Assembly (NCBI RefSeq): GCF_028640845.1 | Contig: NC_080540.1 | Location: forward strand, 152,651,920 to 152,715,919 | Direction of reading: 5' to 3' | From: Ahaetulla prasina | Lineage: Eukaryota; Chordata; Lepidosauria; Squamata; Colubridae | Length of the DNA: 64,000 bases | In this document: positions 42,290 to 53,578 of the stretch, in pieces | How positions within the stretch are numbered: position 1 is the first letter of the stretch | Layout: every line of letters begins with the position of its first letter | Position numbers and translations under genes: made by a program | Notes under the pieces: model-generated | What the model was told of the DNA's origin: nothing | Database searches by the model: none | Seen by the model: only the letters and a program-made list of their open reading frames with translations

Positions 42290-42658
42290 TTGGTAGTCCT
42301 CGACTTATGATCACAGTTGGGACAGGAACTTTGGTCACCAAGCAATGCAGCCATTGTGTGAGTCACATCCAACTTTTTACCATGTTGTTAAGTAAATCAC
42401 ATAGTTATTAAGCAAATCTGACATCTCTCCATTGACTTGACTTACTTGAAAGCCCCCTGAGAAGGTGCTAAATGTCAATCACATGGCCGCAGAACTTTGC
42501 AACTGTCGTAAATACGTGCCAATCAGCAAGGACACCACCTGGATCACTTGTGACTTCAGGAATGCTGCGACAGCCATAAGTGCAAGGACTGGTCATAAGT
42601 CCCTTTTTTCAGTGCCACTGTGACTCCGAATGGTTGCAAACCAAGGACTACTTGTGTA
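42290..42658. mobile_element. TIR DNA element (GTCCTCGACTTA family)
   Basis: Left end TGGTAGTCCTCGACTTATGA and right end AACCAAGGACTACTTGTGTA are inverted. The interior has TAAGTAAATCACATAGTTAT, CTCCATTGACTTGACTTAC, ATGTCAATCACATGGCC and CTGTCGTAAATACGTGCC, shared with 60142-60542. A non-autonomous element with TA-containing edges, plausibly Tc1/mariner-Tigger-like; no transposase. Confidence 0.75.
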
Positions 42659-42938
42659 CATAATTCTAGTGAAGCCATCTGAGCACAGCAAAGCAGCCAA
42701 CGGGACCTAAGCCCCTCCTTTCATTTACCTCTGTCCACAGCATCCAGGACTCAGGAACCTGACATGAAGCTTCTCCACGTCAAACATTTGAAATGGGGAA
42801 GCAAGCAGAAGACACAGCGTGCAAATTGATGACTTTGCATTGCTGATGGATTTTGTTGTCCCTAAGTTAAAATGCCATAAACTAGTCACTAGAGACTGGC
42901 TGATTCAGAAACTGCAGTTTCCTGGATATATAATAGTT

Positions 42939-43550
42939 CAGTGATGGCTAACCCTTTTCTCTTTGCATGTCAAGAGCGTGCATGTGTGCTGGCACCCATA
43001 ATGTTCACCCCCCTCCCCAATTCCAGAACTTCCAGGAGACGTTCCGTGTTTTGCCTTCCCAGAGTCTCTGCGCGGGCCCTGCACTTACCTGGCATCCAAA
43101 ACGGACCATGTGGAGACTCCTGGGAGGGGTGAGCGGGGTGGGAGGGGCCAGCCAGTCCTTGCAACTACCAGTTTGGCAAACCAGATGTAAAATTAGCATC
43201 CAGTTCACCTGAACCGGTCTGAACCGGAAACCCCCGCCCCCCCATTTTTGGCCTAGTAGTCCTCCCTGCAGCCTCCTGGATTCAAAAATGGGCTATGGGG
43301 GGTCGTTGCATCCCCCCATGCTCCTGCCCCCACCCCATGAATGCATGTGACCCCCACCTCCCTTGCATGCGTGTGTGACCCCCTGTGCATGCGCAATCGC
43401 CTCCCACATGCACATCCTGAAAATCAGCTGGCCAGAGGGAGGTACGTGCGCACATGCACAGTGGAGTTGAGCTGGATGACGGCTTGCATGCCCGCCGAGA
43501 GAGCTCTGCATGCCAGCTGTGACACGCATGCCATAGGTTCGCCCTCATGG
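42939..43550. mobile_element. hAT-type element, 612 bp, perfect 8-bp TSD
   Basis: Starts CAGTGATGGCTAACCC, ends GGTTCGCCCTCATGG, and is flanked by the exact 8-bp repeat TAATAGTT (42931-42938 and 43551-43558). The interior is GC-rich, with many GCATGC and GCGCACATGC steps and CCAGTTCACCTGAACCGG. The 60-90 codon frames on both strands reflect this composition. No transposase domain. Confidence 0.9.
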
Positions 43551-43620
43551 TAATAGTTAGTCTGCTTTTTCCTCATTATTGACGATAGCAGGAGACATTG
43601 TGTTTTAGGAACATGTGAAG

Positions 43621-43928
43621 CAGAAGTGAGTTTCAGCAGCTTCTGACCAGCTCTGGAGAACCAGTAGTGGAAATTTTGAGTACTTTGGAGAACAGGTAGT
43701 AAAAATTCTGATTGGCCCCACCCCCATCTATTCTCTGCCTCCCAAGTCCCAGCTGATCAAAGAGAAAATGGGGATTTTGCAGTAACCTTCCCCTGGAGTG
43801 GGGAGGGAATGGAGATTTTACAGTATCCTTCCCCTGCCATGCCCACCAAGCCACTCCACCAAGCCATGCCATGCCCACCAGGCTACACCCACAGAACCGG
43901 TAGTAAAATATTTTGAAACCCACCACTG
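43621..43928. mobile_element. Non-autonomous hAT element (family D), perfect 8-bp TSD
   Basis: Starts CAGAAGTGAGTTTCAGCAGC, ends TTGAAACCCACCACTG. Flanks are ATGTGAAG at 43613-43620 and 43929-43936, identical. Same orientation and layout as 8206-8446, with an extra segment GTGGGGAGGGAATGGAGATT. The minus 97-codon frame over it is incidental. Confidence 0.92.
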
Positions 43929-44182
43929 ATGTGAAGGGCTATATATTGAACACCTCTGCTGTAAAGCCAACCATCTCCAGTTCTCCCTACCTTATAGACT
44001 TCTGGATTTAGAACTCCACTGTGTTGCCTCAACATCTGGGCAGTTCCATTTTTACCATCTGAAAAACATTTCCTGCCGGCCCTTTGCTTTTACATGTATC
44101 CTGTGTTTTAGTGAGCTCCTTATCTGGCAAGATCTACTCTGGAACCATTTGACAGCCCTTTCAGATATTAGTAGGTTTCTTC

Positions 44183-44752
44183 ATGACTGTAAGGAAAACT
44201 TACCAGGAGAACCTATTCTGGGAACATAAAGTCTTCCCGGCCGCCTTGAAAGAGGCGGTGGTGAGACCCCTCCTCAAGAAGCCTGCCTTGGACCCAGCTG
44301 TTTTAGGCAATTATTGTCCGGTCTCCAACCTTCGCTTTACGGCGAAGGTTGTAGAGAGTATGGTGGCATATCAGTTTCCCTTACACCTGGATGAAACTGT
44401 CTATCTAGACCCGTTCCAGTCCAGTTTCCGGCCCGGTTACAGCACTGAGACGGCTTTGGTCGCGTTGGTGGATGATCTCTGGAGGGCCAGGGATAGGGGT
44501 TGTTCCTCTGCCCTGGTCCTATTAGACCTCTCAGCGGCTTTTGATACCATCGACCATGGTATCCTGCTGCGCCGGTTGGAGGGATTGGGAGTGGGGGGCA
44601 CCGTTTATCGGTGGTTCTCCTCCTATCTCTCCGATCGATGCATGAGCAGTGTTGACAGGGGCAGAGGTCGGCTCGGGCGCCTCACTTGTGGGGTGCCGCG
44701 GGGTCATTCTCTCGCCCCTCTTGTTCAACATCTATATGAAGCCGCTGGGTGA
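44183..44752 (+). pseudogene. L2-like reverse transcriptase, N-terminal half
   Basis: [76 protein letters not shown]. The first 15 or so residues precede the LINE and are not part of it. After YLSDR the frame shifts, and the correct continuation is in the frame at 44649-45167. Confidence 0.85.
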
Positions 44753-45816
44753 GATCATCAGTGGCTTCGGTGTGAGGTACCAGCTGTACGCTGATGACAC
44801 CCAGCTGTACTTTTCCACACCGGGCCACCCCAATGAAGCTATCGAAGTGCTGTCCCGGTGTCTGGAAGCCGTACGGGTCTGGATGGGGAGAAACAGGCTC
44901 AAGCTCAATCCCTCCAAGACAGAGTGGCTGTGGATGCCGGCATCCCGGTACAGTCAGCTGCAGCCGCGGCTGACTGTTGGGGGCGAGTCATTGGCCCCGA
45001 TGGAGAGGGTGCGCAACTTGGGCGTCCTCCTGGATGAACGGCTGTCCTTTGAAGATCATTTGGCGGCCGTCTCCAGGAGAGCTTTACCAGGTTCGCCTGG
45101 TGCGCCAGTTCGCCTTTCTGAACCAGGATGCCTATGCACGGTCACTCACGCCCTCATTCTCGCCTAGATTACTGCAATGCTCTCTACATGGGGCTCCCTT
45201 GAAGGGCATCCGGAGACTGCAGTTAGTCAGAATGCGGCTGCGCGGGTGATAGAAGGTGCCCCTCGTGGCTCCCGGATGACACCTATCCTGCGCAGACTGC
45301 ACCGGCTACCTGTGGCCTTCCGGGTGCGCTTCAAGGTGTTGGTGATCACCTTTAAAGCGCTCCATGGCATAGGGCTGGGCTATTTACGGGACCGCCTTCT
45401 GCTACCGAATACCTCTCACCGACCCGTGCGCTCTCACAGAGAGGGACTCCTCAGGGTGCCGTCAGCTAGGCAGTGTCGTCTGGCGACACCCAGGGGAAGG
45501 GCCTTCTCTGTGGGGGCTCCCGCCCTCTGGAACGAGCTCCCCCCAGGACTTCGCCAACTCTCGGACCTTAGAACCTTCCGTCGTGAACTTAAAACACACT
45601 TATTCAGGTGCGCAGGACTGGATTAGATTTTTTAGTTTTTTAAATTTTAAATTTTAAATTTTGTACTGATTTTAATTGGTTTTGTTATTTTTAGTTAAAT
45701 TGGCCGGTTAAATATTTCATTTTAAAATTATTTTAAATTTATTGTCTATCTATGTATTTTAATAAGGCTGTACACCGCCCTGAGTCCTTCGGGAGAAGGG
45801 CGGTCTAGAAATTTAA

Positions 45817-45871
<55 letters not shown>

Positions 45872-45872
45872 A
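44226..45872 (+). mobile_element. L2-like LINE (family C), 1.65 kb
   Basis: 5'-truncated at [18 protein letters not shown]. It runs through the whole reverse transcriptase, the C-terminus, an A/T-rich UTR, the CCGCCCTGAGTCCTTCGGGAG terminal hairpin and an (AAAT)n tail (45815-45872). It is broken by several frameshifts, many at C or G runs. Part of it (from about 44885) recurs at 47093-47920. Confidence 0.92.
44649..45626 (+). pseudogene. L2-like reverse transcriptase, catalytic and C-terminal part
   Basis: [58 protein letters not shown] and VRNLGVLLDERLSFEDHLAA are in frame until about 45090. One-base losses then move the reading to other frames, and 45177-45626 resumes with LRRLHRLPVAFRVRFKV, FSVGAPALWNELPPGLRQ and RELKTHLFRCAGLD. 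The YADD site is intact, but the ORF is broken at least twice. Confidence 0.85.
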
Positions 45873-45975
45873 TGATTATGAAACTCAGCTCAGGCCTGGT
45901 CTAGGAGAATCCTTTGTTTTCTTTAAGAAGCCCCCTTTTTTTAAAAAAATGAAACAATAGTAATAGTAATATGGT

Positions 45976-46504
45976 TGTTCTGTCCCCTCTCGCCTCCGTC
46001 TGAGCGATGGCTTAATTAGCCGGCACTATCAGCTCTGGCAGCAAACTAGACAGAGTGGCTGTGGATGCAGGTCTCTGTTATCTCCCTTGATGCCAATGAG
46101 TCAAACAGTATTTCAGCTCTTAGTTAAGCAGTTGATTTGCCTGCTACGAAGAGGCACAGCAGTGCTTGCTGGTTTTATATCCTGTGGGGGGTGGCTCCAT
46201 GACTCAGCACTTCCTAGGCCTGCCCCACCCCTGCTTCTGTTGTTCCCTCCTCTCCTGCCTACGAAACCTAGGGTCCAGCCAGGCCTGATTGCCATCAGCT
46301 GGGTCTGGAGGCGTGGCCTGGGGGAGGGAAGAGTCAGGGGACGGAGGCCTTGTTATCTCCTCCATCTGGCCTGCTTCTGGCTCCTGGAGCTGAGCCAGGG
46401 AAGTCGGTGCTCCCGGGGTAAGTCCTGATGGCCCTTCCCACTCACTTTTCAAGTCACTTTCTGGCAGGGGGCCTGGCTCAGGGGGGTGGGGTGCACACAC
46501 AACA
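45976..46504 (-). mobile_element. Solo LTR with 5-bp TSD (copy 1)
   Basis: Starts TGTTCTGTCCCC, ends ATGCACACACAACA-like TG...CA termini, with the exact 5-bp repeat ATGGT at 45971-45975 and 46505-46509. On the minus strand a TATA-like GATATAAAACC (46171-46183) marks the probable promoter, so the LTR lies in minus orientation. There is no internal retroviral or Gypsy sequence and no primer-binding site, hence solo. Open frames on both strands are shadows. Confidence 0.85.
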
Positions 46505-46891
46505 ATGGTTTTAAAAAAAAGGAAATTATCAGATGAAGTGCAACATCTATTTTCTGGATCCTCTTGTCTCTATATAAAGGCCCAGCTAGGTAGCAATATC
46601 CAGCTGATCTTAACTGATCTCAAAAATCTCAGCAGATGAGATAAATATGCAGCGTGAAAGGCCTCCAGGATTTCCCAGATCATAGCTCTTTCATGGGAAA
46701 TTTCAAAAAGAAGCATTCTGGAACAAGGCAATGGCAAAACCTTGCTATACAGTTGCCATGAAAATGACATGGATGAATCTCCAAAGTTACCAGGAGCTGA
46801 AATCAATTTGAAGGAATATTTACCTTTTACCTGGGCAAAGATATCTTGGCAGTGAGAAATAAACAAGGAAAAAGCTCTTGCAACTGACATG
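46505..46891. other. Unique flank, repeated downstream
   Basis: No element identity, but this segment recurs at 49251-49637 and (from 46707) at 47920-48104. The 106-codon minus frame is identical in copies 1 and 3 because the DNA is duplicated, not because it is a gene. Confidence 0.7.
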
Positions 46892-46992
46892 CAAGGGTGT
46901 CAATCTTGGCAACTTTAACACCTGTGGACTTCAACTCCCAGAATTCCCCAGCCAATCATAAGTCTTAAAGTTGCCAAGGTTGCACATCCCTG
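46892..46992. mobile_element. hAT MITE, first of three duplicated copies
   Basis: CAAGGGTGTCAATCTTGGCA ... AAGTTGCCAAGGTTGCACAT CCCTG, an imperfect palindrome of the MITE family at 16065. The same copy recurs at 48105-48205 and 49638-49738 as part of the larger duplication. Confidence 0.75.
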
Positions 46993-47092
46993 CTCTAGTC
47001 TATTCTAGTGTAGGAATTTAGCACCCACCCCCCTCCTAGAAGAATGAAATATTTTAGAAAATATTTAAAAAGGCAAAATATATTTCCCTGGA

Positions 47093-47920
47093 TGAGAAAT
47101 GGAGAAACAGGCTCAAGCTCAATCCCTCCAAGACAGAGTGGCTGTGGATGCGGCATCCCGGTACAGTCAGCTGCAGCCGCGGCTGACTGTTGAGGCGAGT
47201 CATTGGCCCGATGGAAGGGTGCGCAACTTGGGCGTCCTCCTGGATGAGCGGCTGTCCTTTGAAGATCATTTGGCGGCCGTCTCCAGGAGAGCTTTTACCA
47301 GGTTCGCCTGGTGCGCCAGTTCGCCCTTTCTGAACCAGGATGCCTATGCACGGTCACTCACGCCCTCATGACGTCTCGCCTAGATTACTGCAATGCTCTC
47401 TACATGGGGCTCCCTTGAAGGGCATCCGGAGACTGCAGTTAGTCAGAATGCGGCTGCGCGGGTGATAGAAGGAGCCCTCGTGGCTCCCGGGTGACACCTA
47501 TCCTCGCAGACTGCACTGGCTACCTGTGGCCTTCGGGTGCGCTTCAAGGTGTTGGTGATCACCTTTAAAGCGCTCCATGGCATAGGGCTGGGCTATTCTG
47601 GGACCGCCTTCTGCTACGAATACCTCTCACCGACCCGTGCGCTCTCACAGAGGGACTCCTCAGGGTGCCGTCAGCTAGGCAGTGTCGTCTGGCGACACCC
47701 AGGAAGGGCCTTCTCTGCGGGGCTCCGCCCTCTGGAGCAGGCTCCCCAGGACTTCGCCAACTCTCGGACCTTAGAACCTTCCGTCGTGAACTTAAAACAC
47801 ACTTATTCAGGTGCAGGACTGGATTAGATTTTTAGTTTTTAAATTTTGTACTGATTTTAATTGGTTTTGTTATTTTTAGTTAAATTGGCGGTTAAATATT
47901 TCATTTTAAAATTATTTTAA
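47093..47920 (+). mobile_element. Second copy of the L2 3' half
   Basis: Parallel to 44882-45735, including shared private changes such as CTTGAAGGGCATCC and TTAGTCAGAATGCGG. Most differences are single-base losses in C or G runs (for example ATGCGGCATCC for ATGCCGGCATCC), which scramble the frames. It ends in the UTR without the terminal hairpin and switches at 47920 to flanking sequence. Confidence 0.85.
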
Positions 47921-48475
47921 AAGAAGCATTCTGGAACAAGGCAATGGCAAAACCTTGCTATACAGTTGCCATGAAAATGACATGGATGAATCTCCAAAGT
48001 TACCAGGAGCTGAAATCAATTTGAAGGAATATTTACCTTTTACCTGGGCAAAGATATCTTGGCAGTGAGAAATAAACAAGGAAAAAGCTCTTGCAACTGA
48101 CATGCAAGGGTGTCAATCTTGGCAACTTTAACACCTGTGGACTTCAACTCCCAGAATTCCCCAGCCAATCATAAGTCTTAAAGTTGCCAAGGTTGCACAT
48201 CCCTGCTCTAGTCTATTCTAGGATTGATTTTTTAAAGTTCCAGGTACAGTAGTTGTTCCTATTCCTGCAGGAGCGATTCATTCTGTGTATATTACCTAGA
48301 GTGTTGTAATCCAATTTACTTCCTCAAGATTCAAACATCTTATTCACATCAGTGACTCGATTCAAAAGAGCTTATTCGAAACATCTATCATCAAATTAGG
48401 AATCATTGCCAATTTCTAGAACAGACACTGCTTCTGACTTGGGCAAATTTTCATAAATGTGAAATCTCCAGTGTA
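47921..48475. repeat. Duplicated flank, middle copy
   Basis: Matches 46707-46997 and then 49750-50008. It lacks the LTR and the L2 terminal hairpin that should precede it. At 48476 it joins L2 3' UTR sequence through AAAATTATT. Confidence 0.87.
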
Positions 48476-48567
48476 AAATTATTTTAAATTTATTGTCTAT
48501 CTATGTATTTTAATAAGGCTGTACACCGCCCTGAGTCCTTCGGGAGAAGGGCGGTCTAGAAATTTAA

Positions 48568-48622
<55 letters not shown>

Positions 48623-50010
48623 ATGATTATGAAACTCAGCTCAGGCCTGGTCTAGGAGAATCCTTTGTTTTCTTTAAGAAGCCCCCTTTTTTAAAAAAAA
48701 TGAAACAATAGTAATAGTAATATGGCTGTTCTGTCCCCTCTCGCCTCCGTCTGAGCGATGGCTTAATTAGCCGGCACTATCAGCTCTGGCAGCAAACTAG
48801 CGAGCTTCTGCCAAGTGTCTCTGTTATCTCCCTTGATGCCAATGAGTCAAACAGTATTTCAGCTCTTAGTTAAGCAGTTGATTTGCCTGCTACGAAGAGG
48901 CACAGCAGTGCTTGCTGGTTTTATATCCTGTGGGGGGTGGCTCTATGACTCAACACTTCCTAGGCCTGCCCCACCCCTGCTTCTGTTGTTCCCTCCTCTC
49001 CTGCCTACGAAACCTAGGGTCCAGCCAGGCCTGATTGCCATCAGCTGGGTCTGGAGGCGTGGCCTGGGGGAGGGAAGAGTCAGGGGACGGAGGCCTTGTT
49101 ATCTCCTCCATCTGGCCTGCTTCTGGCTCCTGGAGCTGAGCCAGGGAAGTCGGTGCTCCCGGGGTAAGTCCTGATGGCCCTTCCCACTCACTTTTCAAGT
49201 CACTTTCTGGCAGGGGGCCTGGCTCGGGGGGGTGGGGTGCATACACAACAATGGTTTTAAAAAAAAGGAAATTATCAGATGAAGTGCAACATCTATTTTC
49301 TGGATCCTCTTGTCTCTATATAAAGGCCCAGCTAGGTAGCAATATCCAGCTGATCTTAACTGATCTCAAAAATCTCAGCAGATGAGATAAATATGCAGCG
49401 TGAAAGGCCTCCAGGATTTCCCAGATCATAGCTCTTTCATGGGAAATTTCAAAAAGAAGCATTCTGGAACAAGGCAATGGCAAAACCTTGCTATACAGTT
49501 GCCATGAAAATGACATGGATGAATCTCCAAAGTTACCAGGAGCTGAAATCAATTTGAAGGAATATTTACCTTTTACCTGGGCAAAGATATCTTGGCAGTG
49601 AGAAATAAACAAGGAAAAAGCTCTTGCAACTGACATGCAAGGGTGTCAATCTTGGCAACTTTAACACCTGTGGACTTCAACTCCCAGAATTCCCCAGCCA
49701 ATCATAAGTCTTAAAGTTGCCAAGGTTGCACATCCCTGCTCTAGTCTATTCTAGGATTGATTTTTTAAAGTTCCAGGTACAGTAGTTGTTCCTATTCCTG
49801 CAGGGAACGATTCATTCTGTGTATATTACCTAGAGTGTTGTAATCCAATTTACTTCCTCAAGATTCAAACATCTTATTCACATCAGTGACTCGATTCAAA
49901 AGAGCTTATTCGAAACATCTATCATCAAATTAGGAATCATTGCCAATTTCTAGAACAGACACTGCTTCTGACTTGGGCAAATTTTCATAAATGTGAAATC
50001 TCCAGTGTAA
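48476..50010. repeat. Duplicated flank, third copy including L2 tail and LTR
   Basis: Matches 45727-46997 almost base for base (L2 terminal hairpin, AAAT tail 48565-48622, LTR, unique flank, MITE) and continues into 49750-50010, which also matches 48220-48475. Confidence 0.9.
48727..49250 (-). mobile_element. Solo LTR (copy 2, same insertion duplicated)
   Basis: Same LTR as 45976-46504, with flanks ATGGC (48722-48726) and ATGGT (49251-49255). Because the flanking DNA is also the same, this is a copy of one insertion event and not a second insertion. It keeps CGAGCTTCTGCCAAGT at 48801, where copy 1 has a 22-nt foreign patch. Confidence 0.87.
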
Positions 50011-50735
50011 GAATATATGTTCTCCATTTCTGTACTTGGGCACAATGCCTCCATTTTCTTGTTTCTGCACTGAATTGCTTATCCTTCCTGTTTCCAAGAG
50101 CAAGAGGCAAAAGGAATTCTGGTTTTGCTGACAAAAATTAATTTATATCGAATGGATGGCTGAAAATATAATGATGTTGAATCATGCTAATTTGGGTAAG
50201 ATGACTTTACGGATCTAAAGAGTAATTTCAAACAGCAACTCTCTGAAAACTGGCATTTCAAAGCTAAGGATGCCTTCAAGCATTAGCTTCCCGAAAGCTA
50301 CATTTGTGGAAATGGCATTAACAGAAAATTTTTACAGACAATGCTTGGAAGTGTTGCCAAGCTGAGACCACAGGTTCTGGGAATCAGCTTCATTTACCCC
50401 AAGCCAATTCTCCCCCTCCCCAAAAAAATTCTCTGGGGTGAAGGAGTAAAAATGTAAATGGGAGCAATCTCAAGTACCTACACATAGTTCTCTACTGTCA
50501 GACCTGGCCCAGTTTGGTCCTTCAGAAAGAAATACTCTCAACTCCATTTGTAACAAAAAGGTTACTTTTACTAAAAGTAAAAGCCAGAACTAAAAGTTTG
50601 CTCACCAAGATTCCCTAGTTTCACTTTTGTGTCCCACCCACTCCCTGTTATCACCCCATTGTCCAATCACTTTAGAAGAAGATGTTTTTATAACTATCCC
50701 TATGCCGGTTGGTTGGTTGGATAGATGGATGGAGA
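50011..50735. other. Anonymous sequence
   Basis: No firm element. CTGTCAGACCTGGCCCAG at 50497 could be an LTR start, but no matching end was found. Confidence 0.45.
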
Positions 50736-50911
50736 CAATGGATCCCCCAGCCCTGCCCAGGCCAGCACAGGTGCCCCCGATCAAGCTGGCCACACGCACC
50801 CTGGCCATGCCGACCCAATCAACTGTGACCAACCAGCCATGCCCATCTGGCCCCCTGAGGTCAACCACAACCCTGATGTGGCTCTCAATGAAATTGAATT
50901 TGACACCCCTG
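50736..50911. mobile_element. Probable hAT-type element, right end
   Basis: Ends CAATGAAATTGAATTTGACA CCCCTG, a CAGGGGTGTCAAA-type inverted terminus. The interior is GC-rich (GGCCACACGCACCCTGGCC). The left end was not found. The 124-codon minus frame and two plus frames spanning it are incidental. Confidence 0.45.
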
Positions 50912-52423
50912 GCATAGACTGTATTCATGGATGCCTGCATGTGCATTGTAGGTAAGGAAGAGCTCATTGTTGCCATTCCTGTGCTATTTCCTCATTCTCG
51001 TGATACCTGAGTATGTCTGTCTGGCAAAGAGATGGACCAGCTACTACAACACTTTTGAAGGTTTGTCTGCAAAACTGAAACCTAGGTTTCCGGTATGTTA
51101 TCTGTGGACTTCAATCTATGCTTGGGCTACTTCCCTGGATATACTGGTATGAAGGGCTCTATGACTTCGTGTTTCTTTGAAAATCCTTTTCTTTAATAAA
51201 TGTCGCACCACAGAACAAAGTCCAGTCTTGAATAGATTCTTCTTTTTTAATAATGTTTCAGGAACCCATACATTCTTTAAAGGGACTCGTAGAAAATAAG
51301 AAAATAATAGGGATGGGAACCCCAGAAAAAAGGAGGTAAGGTGAGTTAATAGAGAATGTTGCAGAAATACGGGAGGGGAGCAAACCCCCCCACCCCCCAT
51401 TAGTTTTTGGGTAAATAGGTGATTTGTCATTGGCCGTACTTGGTGCGCCCTAACTTGGTGCGTATCTATCATGGTAGCTATCTTGTGTGAGTTGTTCTAG
51501 CCTATTCTCAAAATTCCAAATGTGCTCACCGGCCCAACACATCTAGAGATCCATAGACGAGATAGATAGCATCCATTAAAGCAGCTTTGCCCAGCATTTC
51601 TGAAAATACCTTGGATCTCTTGCCTATTAGAGAGCCTCCTCAAGTCTAGACAGCAGAAAGGTTAGGAAGTGCCTCAGTTTTTAGATTAACTTGTTTAGAT
51701 GTTAGCATCAATGGTCCCTTCCTGGCTATTTTTCTCCCCCTCTTTTTGAATTAGCTACTTTCATTTGCATTTCCAATGTGACAGATGTGCAGTCTGCACT
51801 ACTATTTTGTGCCTAGCTTCTTGACATGCGCATGTTCATTAATTCCTTCACTCTGGATTCCATTCTAATGGTTTTCTCATTTTTGACCAAGCTCTATAGT
51901 ATGTCAGATCGTTTTTCGGACTGCTGTGATTTCAGTCTTCCATTGCAGTTTATTCTTCTCAAGTCACAGGCCACAGCAACAAAAAGCCTCCTGACACAGG
52001 GAAAGCCACAAACCTTTGGAAATCTGTTTAAAAGCAGGGTTTTAAGTCAAAACAATCCTTTCTCCTTCCAAAGCGTGAGGTCATCACGCATCGAAGATCC
52101 AACCTCCATTGCTGTTTGCAGCAGCGTGCTAATTTTGCCGCCAAAGCAAAGGCTGCATTATAGCTCGGTGAGAATATAGAGGCAGAAAAATCCATCCTTT
52201 CAAAGATTTAAGAAGATGAGGCGAAAGGCATTTTTTTCTGAAATCTTAGAAAGCTGCAGTCATCCTATGCGCCTGAAAGATGCTAAGTTTGTGAGAGGCA
52301 GCCAGTAAGTAAGTATACGGAGTGGCATTAGGAATGGTTAACTTCCATTCACTTGAAGGGCGCACCAAGTTTTGCTGGCATATTGAGGACAGCACTGCAA
52401 AAGTGGGCAAAGCCAGCATTTTG
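50912..52423. other. Anonymous sequence
   Basis: About 1.5 kb with no recognised element. The plus 51826-52179 and minus 51116-51472 frames (117-118 codons) have no domain or splice-like context and cannot be called genes. Confidence 0.5.
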
Positions 52424-52675
52424 GATGAGCCACGGTGGTGCAGTGATTAGAATGCAGTACTACAGGCTACTTCTGCGGATCACTGGCTGCTAGAAGTTTG
52501 GCAGATCAAATCTCACCAGGCTCAAGGTTGACTCAAGCCTTCCGAGGTGGGTAAAATGAGGACCCAGATTGTTGCATGGAATACGCTGACTCTGTAAACC
52601 GCTTAGAGGGGGCTGTAAGGCACTATGAAGTGGTATATACTTGTAAGTGCTATTGCTAAGTGCTATTTTTTTCTT
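52424..52675 (+). mobile_element. tRNA-derived SINE (family G)
   Basis: Head GAGCCACGGTGGTGCAGTGA (A box region), GCAGATCAAATCTCACC (B box), body GGCTCAAGGTTGACTCAAGC, GGTAAAATGAGGACCCAG, end TGTAAACCGCTTAGAGGGGG, TATGAAGTGGTATATACTTG and a GTGCTATTGCTAAGTGCT tail. Confidence 0.85.
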
Positions 52676-53319
52676 GGTGCATCTTTGGCATTTTTAAAAG
52701 AGAAATTCATGATTTACGTCTTTGAAAGATATAAGATGTCCATTTTGTCTTTTAACCTAGCCACAAGATTTTTTTTAAAAAAATGCAAAAGGGGAAAAAA
52801 AGAGGAGGGCTACACTTTTGATCCCATCCCTTTGGAGGCTCTATGGACCTCAGAAATGATGCTAGAATAGAGTTGCATGTAGCACTTTTTTTTTTTTTTT
52901 GCATTTGAAATATATTTTTGCACCATGGATTATTTTGATAAATATCCTAGTATAAGGGAGCTTAATGTATTTCTAGATTGATCCTAGTGGTGTTTGCTTT
53001 CAATACATTTCCCTTAGTATACCTGGAAATGAGAAACGGAATTGCCCTTAGTCACAGGACTAATCACCATGCTATCTGCCTTTGTCATAATGATTGAAAT
53101 ACCTCCAATGTACAACTGCCTGTACATAGACACTTTCAGACAACATACTAACGTCATGTGATAATAGGTCTAATGTAATGGTCCCACTTCTCCCCATCTC
53201 TTTGCATCACAGCATTAGGAGAAGGGTCTAAAACATTTTTTGATAAGTGACTAGAAATCACATTCTTTGTGGGGATTACAACAGAGGCACTGAAATTTGA
53301 AATTTTCCAATGAAAGAGC
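52676..53319. other. Anonymous sequence
   Basis: No element or gene recognised. T-rich run at 52888-52901. Confidence 0.5.
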
Positions 53320-53415
53320 CCAAACTGTGGAGACTTTGGTGCTCTCTGAGCTTTATTGTTTGATTGTAGATGTTTTATTCCCCAATTAGGTAACATCATC
53401 AGTTCTAGGAGTGTG
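53320..53415 (-). mobile_element. Penelope-like end with hammerhead-like motif
   Basis: Minus strand: CTGATGA (53396-53402), TTACCTAATTGGGGAA stem, TAAAACATCTAC, then AAAGCTCAGAGAGCACCAAA and TCTCCACAGTTTGGG. Same order as the motifs at 24215, 24345 and 54090. The GAAA box is altered to TAAAA. Confidence 0.5.
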
Positions 53416-53466
53416 GTGTTTGCTCCCTACTTATATACTTTATATATTAGGAGGTATATATATTTA

Positions 53467-53578
53467 TATACCTCCTAATATTTACTCATATATGTGTTTA
53501 TATGCTATATAATCTTTTTGTATGATACCTACATATATTGTTGTGACAAAATAAATAAATAAAATAAATAAATAAATA
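53467..53578 (+). mobile_element. CR1-like LINE (family B) 3' UTR and tail
   Basis: ATACCTCCTAATATTTACTC, ATATAATCTTTTTGTATGAT, CATATATTGTTGTGACAAAA then (AAAT)n: the last 110 bp of family B. The first 15 bp have an inverted copy immediately upstream (53444-53458). Confidence 0.82.

Noticed and set aside
46204..46500. 98-codon minus frame repeated at 48950-49246
   Set aside because: Lies inside the solo LTR and is repeated only because the LTR is duplicated.
46570..46890. 106-codon minus frame repeated at 49316-49636
   Set aside because: Identical because the DNA segment is duplicated; no domain, and the second copy is not independent evidence of coding.
50602..50976. 124-codon minus frame
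   Set aside because: Spans a probable hAT end and has GC-skewed incidental composition; two antisense frames are equally open.
51826..52179. 117-codon plus frame as a candidate exon or gene
   Set aside because: No domain and no splice or promoter context readable by eye; frames of this length arise by chance in 64 kb.
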